Assembly: GCA_003565155.1 (NCBI GenBank)
Contig: PXDB01000043.1
Location: forward strand, 1-64,000
Direction: 5' to 3'
DNA: 64,000 nucleotides
Origin: Nitriliruptoraceae bacterium
GTDB taxonomy: Bacteria; Actinomycetota; Nitriliruptoria; Nitriliruptorales; Nitriliruptoraceae
The translations under genes were made by a program, and so were the position numbers. Every line of letters begins with the position of its first letter. Positions within the stretch are counted from its first letter, which is position 1. The notes beneath the pieces were generated by a model that had not been told where the DNA came from, made no database searches, and worked only from the letters and a program-made list of their open reading frames with translations. Positions 33,387 through 41,900 of this stretch are shown here, piece after piece.

Positions 33387-34320
33387 GCCGGCTGGCCGGG
33401 TGGCACGCCGGCCGGCGGTGCTCGCCGCCCTGGCGGCGGCGGTGCTGTGGGGCACGATCGGCACCGCGCAGGAACTCGGCGCGCCGACCGCGGCGCCCGC
33501 CACGGTCGCCGGGGTCCGCAGCCTCGGCGGTGGTGTGCTGCTCGTGCTGCTGCTGGTGGCCGCCGGTCGGGGGCCACGGGTGCGCTCGGCGGTGGTCGGC
33601 GCACCGCTCGCGCTGCTGGGTGCGGCGGCCGCGATCACGGTGTTCCAGTTGGGCTACCTCACGGCGGTGCGCTCGGTCGGTGTGGCCCTCGGGACGCTGG
33701 TGGCGATCGGGACCGCGCCCGTGGCCGCCGGGCTGTACGCGGCGCTGGCGGGCCGGCCCCCGGGCCGGCGGTGGGTGGTGGCGACCTGCGCGACCGTCGT
33801 GGGCGCGGGTGCGCTGCTCCTCGGCGGTGGTGCCGGCGGGGCCGGTCAGGATCCCGGTGCTGTCGGGATCGTTGCGGGCCTGGTGGCCGGCGCCGCCTAC
33901 GGCACGTTCACCACCGTCAGCGGCCGCATCCTGGCGGCGGGCGCCGACGGTGCCAGCACGGTCGCGGTGACCTTCGTCGTGGCTGGGCTGCTGCTCGCCC
34001 CGGTGCTGCTCACCGGCGACCTCGCCTGGGTGGTCACCGTCGCCGGTGGCGTGACCGCCGTCTGGCTGGTGGTCGCCACCACCGCGCTCGGCTACGTCCT
34101 CTTCGCGCGCGGGTTGTCGGGACTGGACGCGCCGACGGTGACCACGTTGACCCTCGCCGAGCCCCTGGCCGCCACGGTGCTCGCGGTGGCGGTGGTCGGC
34201 GAGCGGCTCGATCCGCTGTCGTGGGTGGGTGCCGGGGCGCTGGTGTTCGGGCTCGTGCTGGTGGGTGCCCCGCGTGGCCGTGGCGGCGTCGTCCGGCACC
34301 GCCCGCTGCCGCGCCGTTAG
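33367..34320 (+). CDS. DMT superfamily (EamA) transporter
   Basis: A 317-residue integral membrane protein with about ten hydrophobic segments in two EamA repeats. LAALAAAVLWGTIGTAQELG is the typical first helix, and LAEPLAATVLAVAVVGERL is the hallmark helix-9 region. The ATG at 33367 lies inside the preceding gene; GTG 33400 (VARRPAVLAALA) is an equally good start with less overlap. Probably exports or imports small metabolites such as amino acids or nucleosides; no specificity is visible. Confidence 0.85.
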   Translation: MRSARAEPAGRVARRPAVLAALAAAVLWGTIGTAQELGAPTAAPATVAGVRSLGGGVLLVLLLVAAGRGPRVRSAVVGAPLALLGAAAAITVFQLGYLTAVRSVGVALGTLVAIGTAPVAAGLYAALAGRPPGRRWVVATCATVVGAGALLLGGGAGGAGQDPGAVGIVAGLVAGAAYGTFTTVSGRILAAGADGASTVAVTFVVAGLLLAPVLLTGDLAWVVTVAGGVTAVWLVVATTALGYVLFARGLSGLDAPTVTTLTLAEPLAATVLAVAVVGERLDPLSWVGAGALVFGLVLVGAPRGRGGVVRHRPLPRR

Positions 34321-34352
34321 GCTGCCGGCCACCGTGTCGAGGGAGCAGCAGC

Positions 34353-35306
34353 GTGCCGAGCGTCGGACTCGATCTGGGTGGGACCAACATCTACGCCGTC
34401 GTGCTCGACGGCGAGGAGGTCGTCGGCAGCACCAAGCGCTCGACCCCCGCCGATGGTGACGTCGATGCGCTGGTGGCCGAGCTCCGCAAGGCGGCGAAGA
34501 AGGCCGCCGAGGACGCCGACCTCTCCCTGGGTGACCTCGAGGCGATCGGTGTCGGCGCGCCCGGCATCGTCGCTGACGGCACGATCGACGGTGGGCCGAA
34601 CGTGCGGGGGGTCCGGGAGCGTTTCCCCCTGGCCACGGTGCTGGGCGAGGCCGCCGGCGTCCCGGTCTCGGTGGTCAACGACGTCACCGCCGCGGCGATC
34701 GGGGAGCACCGCCTCGGCGCCGCACAGGGCGCCGCCAACTCCCTGACGGTGTTCGTCGGTACCGGCGTCGGGGGCGGGCTGGTCCTGGACGGACAGCCCT
34801 ACGAGGGCGGCCACGGCGGGGCCGGCGAGTTCGGCCACATGATCGTGCGGCAGGGCGGCGCGATGTGCGGCTGTGGGCGCCGTGGCTGCGTGGAGGCCTA
34901 CGCCGGGCGTCGCGGCCTGGAGATGGCGGCCGAACGCGCCAACGCCGGGGGACGCAGCACCCGGCTGTTCGAGATCGCCGAGGACAAGGGTAAGGACCGG
35001 GTCACCTCCGGGGTGGTCCGCGCGGCGCTGGCGGAGGACGACGAGCTGGTCACCGCGCTGCTCGGCGAGGCGGCCGAGGCGTTGGCCGCCGGCATCGCCA
35101 CCGCGGTCAACCTGCTCGACCTCGACGTGGTGGTGCTCGGCGGTGGGTTGGCGGACAAGCTGGGGGAGCCCTTCCGCGCCGACATCGAGCGCGTCATGGC
35201 ACCCCTGCTGTTCCTCCAGCCCCCTGAGGTGCGCCTGGTCCGCGCGGCGCTGGGTGATGCCGGCGGGGCCATCGGCGCCGCCGTCGTCGGACGCGAGCGC
35301 GCCTGA
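34353..35306 (+). CDS. ROK family sugar kinase (glucokinase-like)
   Basis: A 317-residue cytoplasmic sugar kinase. It has the phosphate-1 loop GLDLGGTNIYA, the catalytic Asp in VNDVTAAA, GTGVGGGLV, the GGAGEFGHMIV helix, and the zinc-binding motif CGCGRRGC. There is no N-terminal helix-turn-helix, so it is an enzyme rather than a ROK repressor. The start is GTG 34353, with GAGGGAG upstream; the tracked frame from 33447 is the transporter's shadow. It probably phosphorylates glucose with ATP or polyphosphate. Confidence 0.88.
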   Translation: MPSVGLDLGGTNIYAVVLDGEEVVGSTKRSTPADGDVDALVAELRKAAKKAAEDADLSLGDLEAIGVGAPGIVADGTIDGGPNVRGVRERFPLATVLGEAAGVPVSVVNDVTAAAIGEHRLGAAQGAANSLTVFVGTGVGGGLVLDGQPYEGGHGGAGEFGHMIVRQGGAMCGCGRRGCVEAYAGRRGLEMAAERANAGGRSTRLFEIAEDKGKDRVTSGVVRAALAEDDELVTALLGEAAEALAAGIATAVNLLDLDVVVLGGGLADKLGEPFRADIERVMAPLLFLQPPEVRLVRAALGDAGGAIGAAVVGRERA

Positions 35307-35443
35307 CGCGGTGCGAAGCCGTCCTGCGGCGGCGTCCCTGCCGCCGCACCCGCCAGCTTGGTCGGTCCTGTGCCGGCCTGGCAGTCTTGTCGCAGCCGTC
35401 GGGCGGGCCCGCCGACCTGCCGGCCCCGGGAGGACGCACCGTC

Positions 35444-37105
35444 ATGACCGAGCTCACCCACGCCGCTGACCTCAACGCCGCCGTGGAGGGCTGCCTGCAG
35501 GTGGTCACCCGCCACCTCGCCGACGCCTGCACCGTGGACGGTCGGATCGACGGCGGCCGCCTCGACGACCAGCAGGCGGCCGCCTACGACCTCGCGTCGG
35601 TCTCCTCCGGCCTGGCCGCCGCCAAGGCCCTGGCGGAGCTGGCCACACCCGGTGACCTGCAGGCCCGCCTCGCCCTGGTGGCGGCCGCCGATGTGGCGGC
35701 GGACCTGCTCAGCCGCACGGCCGGCCGGGAGGCCGCCTTCGGGCTGCCGCGTGATCCGCTCGCCGAGGTGGCCGACGCGCTGGCGGCGGGCCGCGAGGCC
35801 GGGCTGCTCGGCGCCGTGGGTGACGAGGTGCTGGCCACCGGCGAGGCCGGCTCCCGCCACCTCGACGAGGACCTCGAGATGGTCCGCCAGACCTTCCGTC
35901 GCTACGCCGAGGACAAGGTCGCCCCGGTCGCGGAGCACGTCCACCGCGCCGACGAGGACATCCCCGAGCCGATCATCTCCGGTCTGGCCGAGCTCGGCTG
36001 CTTCGCCCTGTCGATCCCCGAGGAGCATGGCGGGTTCGCCACCGGCGGTGAGGACGAGCTGCTCAACATGGTGCTGGTCACCGAGGAGCTCTCCCGCGGC
36101 TCCCTCGGCGTGGCGGGGTCCCTGATCACCCGACCGGAGATCATCGGCACCGCGATCCTCAAGGGCGGCACCGACGCCCAGAAGGCCCGGTGGCTGCCCG
36201 CGATCGCCGCGGGTGAGAAGATGTGCGCCGTGGCCGTGACCGAGCCGGACTACGGCTCCGACGTGGCGGGGGTCAAGACCACGGCCCGTCGGGACGGGGA
36301 CGGGTGGGTCCTCGACGGGGTCAAGACCTGGTGCACCTTCGCCGGCCGCGCGGAGTACCTGCTGGTGCTGGCCCGCACCGACCCCGACCGTTCGCTGGGG
36401 CACAAGGGCCTGAGCCTGTTCGTGGTGGAGAAGCCCGCCGCCAGCGGCCACGAGTTCGCCTTCGCGCAGGGGCCCGACGGTGCGGTCGGCGGCACCGGGG
36501 GCGGCCGCATGGAGGCCCGCGCGATCCCCACGATCGGCTACCGCGGCATGCACTCCTTCGAGGTGTCCCTCGACGGCTGGCGGGTCCCCGCTGACGCCCT
36601 GATCGGCGAACAGGACGGGCTCGGCCGGGGCTTCTACCTTCAGATGCAGGCCTTCGCCAACGCCCGACTGCAGACCGCCGCCCGTGCCCAGGGGGTGATG
36701 CAGGCTGCCCTGGAGCGGGCCGCGACCTACAGCCGCGAGCGCAAGGTGTTCGACCAGCCGATCGCCGGTTTCGAGCTGACCCGGGTGCGCATGGCCCGGA
36801 TGGCGGCGACCCTGGCGGCCTGCCGGGCGCTGTCGGTGCAGGTCGCGCGCGACATCGCCCGCGGCTCCAGCGAGGCGGCCCTGACCGCCAGCCAGGTCAA
36901 GCAGTACGCCTGCCGCAGCGCCGAGTGGGTCACCCGCGAGGCGCAGCAGCTGCACGGTGGCTACGGCTACGCCGAGGAGTACGAGGTGAGCCGTCTGTTC
37001 GTCGACGCCCGCGTGCTGTCGATCTTCGAGGGCACCGACGAGGTGCTGGCCCTGAAGGTGATCGCCCGGGGCCTGCTGGCGCGGGAGCTCGTCCCCGCGG
37101 GCTGA
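35444..37105 (+). CDS. Acyl-CoA dehydrogenase with N-terminal helical extension
   Basis: A 553-residue dehydrogenase. Residues about 145-553 form a complete ACAD: VTEPDYGSDVAGV, the CTFAG segment, LHGGYGYAEEYE, and catalytic Glu in IFEGTDEV. The first 145 residues form an additional alpha-helical region (AAAYDLASVSSGLAAAKAL) that itself recalls the ACAD C-terminal helical bundle. ATG 35444 has GGGAGG ten bases upstream. An insert around GPDGAVGGTGGGRMEARAIP in the beta domain is unusual. A methyl-branched or dicarboxylic acyl-CoA substrate is possible but unproven. Convergent with the enoyl-CoA hydratase, 3 bases apart. Confidence 0.87.
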   Translation: MTELTHAADLNAAVEGCLQVVTRHLADACTVDGRIDGGRLDDQQAAAYDLASVSSGLAAAKALAELATPGDLQARLALVAAADVAADLLSRTAGREAAFGLPRDPLAEVADALAAGREAGLLGAVGDEVLATGEAGSRHLDEDLEMVRQTFRRYAEDKVAPVAEHVHRADEDIPEPIISGLAELGCFALSIPEEHGGFATGGEDELLNMVLVTEELSRGSLGVAGSLITRPEIIGTAILKGGTDAQKARWLPAIAAGEKMCAVAVTEPDYGSDVAGVKTTARRDGDGWVLDGVKTWCTFAGRAEYLLVLARTDPDRSLGHKGLSLFVVEKPAASGHEFAFAQGPDGAVGGTGGGRMEARAIPTIGYRGMHSFEVSLDGWRVPADALIGEQDGLGRGFYLQMQAFANARLQTAARAQGVMQAALERAATYSRERKVFDQPIAGFELTRVRMARMAATLAACRALSVQVARDIARGSSEAALTASQVKQYACRSAEWVTREAQQLHGGYGYAEEYEVSRLFVDARVLSIFEGTDEVLALKVIARGLLARELVPAG

Positions 37106-37108
37106 GGC

Positions 37109-37900
37109 TCACCGGCCGGGGAAGTCGGGCGAGCGCCGTTCGCGGGCTGCCGCGAGCCCCTCGGCGAGGTCCGCCGAGCCGTAGCTGGCTGCCTGGGCCG
37201 CCGCCTCGACCTCGAGGCTGGCGGCCCGGTCCAGCTGCGGGCTGAGCCGCAGGCTGCGCTTGAGTTGGCGGACCACCACCGGTGAGGCCGCCGCGATCTC
37301 GCGCGCGAGCGCCACGGCCCGGGGCAGCACCTCGGTCGCCTCCACGGCCTCCAGCGCCAGACCCTGCGCCACGGCGACGCCGGCGTCGTGGAGGGCGCCG
37401 GTGTACAGCCACGCTGCGGCGCGCTCCGCACCGAGCAGGCGCGGCAGGTACCACGTCGCGCCCATCCCGGGGTGCAGCCCCAGCCGGGAGAAGTTGAGGC
37501 CGACCTTGGCGTCCGCGGCGACGATCCGCAGGTCCGCCGCCAGTGCGACGCACAGACCCGCACCGACCGCGTGCCCGTTGACCGCGGCGATCACCGGGAC
37601 GGGGAGGTCACCGACCCGCAGGAACCGCGCGTAGAAGCTGCGCATCGTGGTGGTGGCGTCGAACCCCTCCTCGCGCGTGCGTCGTGCGAGGTCCTCGAGC
37701 ATGTCGAGGTCGCCGCCGGCGGAGAACGCCGGTGGGGTCCCCGTCACCACCACGGCGCGGAGCTGCGGGTCGGCGGCCAGCTCGTCGCAGCGGTCGCTGA
37801 GCTCGGCGCCCATCGCCGCGGTCATGGCGTTGCGTCGATCCGGGTCGTCGATGGTCAGGGTCGCGATGCCGTCCTGGCCACGCTCGAGCAGCACACCCAT
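37109..37900 (-). CDS. Enoyl-CoA hydratase/isomerase family protein
   Basis: A 263-residue crotonase-fold protein. The oxyanion-hole segments are AFSAGGDLDML and VNGHAVGAGLCVALAADLRI. The second catalytic Glu position reads NFSRLGLHPGMGATWYLPRL. Neither canonical hydratase Glu is obvious (Leu/His occupy this segment), so isomerase or another crotonase activity is possible. ATG 37900 follows GGGGAGG by six bases. Likely works with the acyl-CoA dehydrogenases nearby. Confidence 0.85.
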   Translation of the reverse strand: MGVLLERGQDGIATLTIDDPDRRNAMTAAMGAELSDRCDELAADPQLRAVVVTGTPPAFSAGGDLDMLEDLARRTREEGFDATTTMRSFYARFLRVGDLPVPVIAAVNGHAVGAGLCVALAADLRIVAADAKVGLNFSRLGLHPGMGATWYLPRLLGAERAAAWLYTGALHDAGVAVAQGLALEAVEATEVLPRAVALAREIAAASPVVVRQLKRSLRLSPQLDRAASLEVEAAAQAASYGSADLAEGLAAARERRSPDFPGR

Positions 37901-37933
37901 CCGCAACCTCCCCTCACCGCGGTCGCGACCACC

Positions 37934-38680
37934 CTACTCGCGTGGGCTCGTGGACCCGGCGTCGACCCTTGCTGCTCGTCGCTCCCGCTTCCGTGCGTAC
38001 ATGGCCGCATCCGCCGCACGCACCAGCTCCTCCACGGGTCGGGGTTCCTCCGTGCTGACCACACCGATGCTCGCACCGACCTGCAGCTCCAGGTCATCGT
38101 CCACGGTGATGGGCTGTTCGAGGCGGTCCCTGAGCCGGGTCGCGACCCGCTCGGCCTCGCGGGCGTTGGTCCGGGGCAGCGCCACGAGGAACTCGTCCCC
38201 GCCGAAGCGCACGGCCAGGTCATCCTCGCGGAGCTGGCCGTCGAGCCGGGCGGCGACCTCGCGAAGGAGTTGATCGCCGGCGCCCTGCCCTGCGGTGTGC
38301 CGCAGCAGGTCACGGCACACGGGCGCTCCGAGCAGCGGGTCACCGGCGGGACCGTGCCGCCACGCCGGGTTGGCGTGCACGATGACCCCGTCGCGGTCGC
38401 CTCCACCTCCGTGGTGACGTCCTCCAGGGCCACGACGCACCCCAGGACGGTGTCCTGACCGGGCCTGGGCGCCCCGACGTGGGCGCGCAGGTGACGGTCG
38501 CCGACCCGGAGCATGCGGACCGGCTGCTGGTCCGCGTCGGCGTCGCCCGCGTTCAGCGCCGTGACCGCCTCCGCCAGCCACGTGCGATCGGTCTCCGGCA
38601 GCAGCCGCCGCCGCCAGGGTCCGGTCGAGGTCCTCGCGGCGGCGCCGCGGGAACGGGTCGTTCGCGTCGTGCACCGTCAC
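37934..38680 (-). pseudogene. Broken PAS-GGDEF (diguanylate cyclase-like) gene
   Basis: The 3' part encodes the second half of a GGDEF domain (HTAGQGAGDQLLREVA, RFGGDEFLVALP, ADAAMYARKR). Upstream, the coding frame switches: GTG 38680 opens VTVHDANDPFPRR in the terminal frame, then the natural protein continues in another frame (RTWLAEAVTALNAG ... VVALEDVTTEVEA), then returns to DGVIVHANPAW, a PAS-like start. The first half of GGDEF (the LTGLxNR and DxDxFK region) is missing, so about 60-70 residues are deleted. At least two frameshifts plus this deletion suggest a decayed sensor, unless the assembly is faulty. Confidence 0.6.
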
Positions 38681-38982
38681 CTCGGATCCCGTGGTCGTGC
38701 GCAGCGGCTCCGCCGGGCCAGCCCGTGGTTCTCGCAGCCGCAGCCCTCGTCGGCCGGGACCGGGCTCGCTGCACCGGGACGGCACCGGTCGGATGGACAG
38801 TGTCGTCGGCAGGCAGGTACCGTGCCCGGCCGAGCAACGGCGCTCGCGATCCCTCTGATCCGCGGGCGCCGTTCGTGCGTCCGGCCGCGATCGACCCGGG
38901 CATGGCCACCACGTGACGGTGACCGTGCTCCCCGTCAGGCCCATCGCTCCATCCGGTGGGCCCCGAGCCGTCGGAGACACCG
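38681..38982. other. 302-bp spacer upstream of gltB
   Basis: Holds the promoter region of gltB and possibly the lost beginning of the PAS-GGDEF remnant. TGGACA near 38796 and TACCGT near 38817 are spaced about like a -35/-10 pair on the plus strand, but the match is weak. No riboswitch-like or inverted-repeat element is evident. Confidence 0.3.
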
Positions 38983-41900
38983 GTGACCGAGCACGCCCGC
39001 ACGCTGCCCGTCCCACGCCCGTCCACCTTCGGGTTCGACCCTGCCGCGGAACGCGATGCCTGCGGTATCGGGTTCGTGGCGCACGTCGACGGCCGCCCCC
39101 GCCGCAGCATCGTCGAGATGGCCCTCGGCGGCCTGTGCGGCGTCAAGCACCGCGGCGCCGTCGCCGCCGATGCGCGCTCCGGCGACGGCGCAGGGGTGCT
39201 CACCCAGATCCCCCGCCAGCTCGCCGCGGAGTGGGCCGCATCCCTGTCCGGCGCACCGGTCGAGCCGGCGCGGACCGGGCTCGCCATGCTGTTCCTGCAG
39301 GCCGGCGACGACGACGCCGCGCGAGCGGCACGGGAGCAGGCCCAGGAGGCCTTCGCCGACGCCTGTGCCGAGGAGGGCGTCGAGCTGTGCGGGTTCCGGG
39401 AGGTGCCCACGGTGCCGGAGGCCATCGGCGAGATGGCGTTGGCGGCGCAGCCCGCCCTGGTCCAGCCCGTGATGCTGCGTCCGGAGCACGCCGACGACCG
39501 CGCGGCGGAACGCCTCGCCTACCGGGTCCGGCGCCGAGCACGCAAGGCCTGCGAGGCCGCAGGCGTCCGCTTCTACGCCGCCAGCTGCTCCTTCCTCACC
39601 GTCACCTACAAGGCGATGGCCGACGCGGACCAGCTCGACGCCTTCTACCCCGACCTCTCCGACCCCCGCTACACCTCGGCGCTGGTGATCTTCCACTCCC
39701 GCTTCTCCACCAACACCGCACCGTCGTGGGAGCGGGCGCAGCCCTTCCGTACGCTGTGCCACAACGGTGAGATCAACACCATCGACGGCAACCTGAACCT
39801 GATGCGGGCCCGCGAGGGCCAGTTCGTCCCGGGGCAGCTGTCGGTCGACGGTGTGGACTGGGCCGCGCCGGAGCTGCTGCCCCCGGTCATCGACCACGAC
39901 CAGTCCGACTCCGCCAAGCTGGACGCCGCCCTCGAGCTGCTGGTGCTCGGCGGGCGCGACCTGCGCCACGCGCAGGCCATGCTCGTGCCACAGGTGTGGG
40001 AGGGCGCCCGCGACCTGGAACCGAGCGTGCGGGACTTCTACCGCTACCACTCCTGCCTGGTCGAGCCGTGGGACGGGCCCGCCGGGCTGATCTTCACCGA
40101 CGGCACCCGGGTCGCGGCGGGGCTCGACCGCAACGGGCTCCGGCCGCTGCGCTACCACGTGTGCGAGGACGGCACCGTGGTCGCCTCCTCCGAGGTCGGC
40201 GCGGTCACCACCTCGCTGCCCACCGACGCCCCCGATCACCACGGCCAGGTGCGCCGCGAGCGCCTCGGACCGGGACAGATGCTGTGCGTCGATCCCGCGG
40301 AGGGCGGGCTCCAGGAGGACCGCGAGATCAAGCTGCGGCTCGGCGCCCGCGCGCCCTACGGTCGGTGGCTGTCCGAGCGGCTGACGCCGGTCCGCGCCGG
40401 GCAGCCCGCCGAGGGTGTGCCAACCGACCTGGTCCAGCGCCAGCTGGCCTTCGGCATCACCAAGGAGGAGATCATCTCCATCCTGCGGCCGATGGCCACC
40501 CAGGGCCGCGAGACCACCTCCTCGATGGGTGACGACACCCCGATCGAAGCGCTCAGCCACGTGCGTCGCCCGGTGTCCCACTTCCTCAAGCAGCGCTTCG
40601 CCCAGGTCACCAACCCGCCGATCGACCACTACCGCGAGTCCGAGGTGATGAGCCTGCGCACCCTGCTCGGGCCGCGCGCCTCGATCCTGACCGAGACACC
40701 GCAGGCCGCGGAGCTGCTCGAGCTCGGCTCCTTCTTCCTCTACCCGGAGGGCCTGCAGCGCATCGTGCTCTCCGCGGACCTGCCCTTCGACGTCCAGGCG
40801 GTCGACGCCACGTTCCCGGTCACCGACGGACCCGATGGCCTGGCCGCAGCGCTGGAACGGCTCGGTGACGAGGCCGTCGCGCACGTCCGCGCCGGCGCAG
40901 GGGTCGTCGTGGTCTCCGACGTCGGGGTCCTGGCCGAGCGGGCGCGGGTGCCGATCCTGCTGGCGGTGGGTGCCGTCCACCAGCGGCTGCTGGCCGAGAA
41001 CCTCCGGACCTCCACCTCGCTGGTGGCGGAGACCGACGAGGCCCGTGAGACCCACGACGCCGCGACCCTGCTGGGCTACGGCGCCGACGCCATCGTCCCG
41101 CGTCTGGTCCTCAACACCATCGCCGACCTGGCGGACGAGGGCAGGATCGGTGGTGACAACCCGTCCGCCTCCGTGGCGCAGGAGCGCTACCGCAACGCGC
41201 TCGAGGACGGGGTGCTGAAGATCATGTCCAAGATGGGCATCAGCGTCCTGGACAGCTACCGCTCGGCGCAGATCTTCGAGTGCCTGGGTCTCGGCCAGGA
41301 CGTCATCGACACCTGCTTCACCGGTACCACCTCGACGCTGGGTGGGCTCACCCTGGCGGATCTGGGGGCGGAGGTGCTCGCCCAGCACGCGGAGGCCTTC
41401 CCCGAGCCCGGCGAGGACGGCGAGGTGGCGCTGCCGAGCCTGTCCAGCCCCGGGATCATCAAGTGGCGCAAGGGCGGCGAGTTCCACGACATGTCGAAGC
41501 CCGTGGTCGACGCGCTGCACGACACCCTCGGGCTCGGCCGTACCGCCTCCACCGACCCCTTCCGGCTCGACGGCGTCGGTGTCGGCACCGAGGTGGACGG
41601 CACCACCGCGGCGCTGCTGCGTACCGCCGCCGACCAGGGACGCGACGACCTGTACGCGCACTTCAGCCGGACGGTGCGCGCGCGACCGCCGGCCTACCCG
41701 CGCGACTTCCTCGCCCCCGTCGGGGACGGCGCCGCGGTCCCGCTGGAGGAGGTGGAGCCGGTCAGCGCCATCACCGCCCGGTTCTCCACCGGCGCGATGT
41801 CCCACGGGGCCCTGTCCGCGGAGGCCCACGAGACCCTGGCGGCGGCGCTCAACATGATCGGCGGGCGCGCCAACTCCGGGGAGGGCGGCGAGGATCCCGC

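Noticed and set aside
34898-36955. 685-residue minus-strand ORF
   Set aside because: Antisense shadow of the ROK kinase and the extended acyl-CoA dehydrogenase, with no recognisable domain.
38681-38982. Glutamine or other riboswitch before gltB
   Set aside because: No conserved riboswitch core or paired stems could be recognised.
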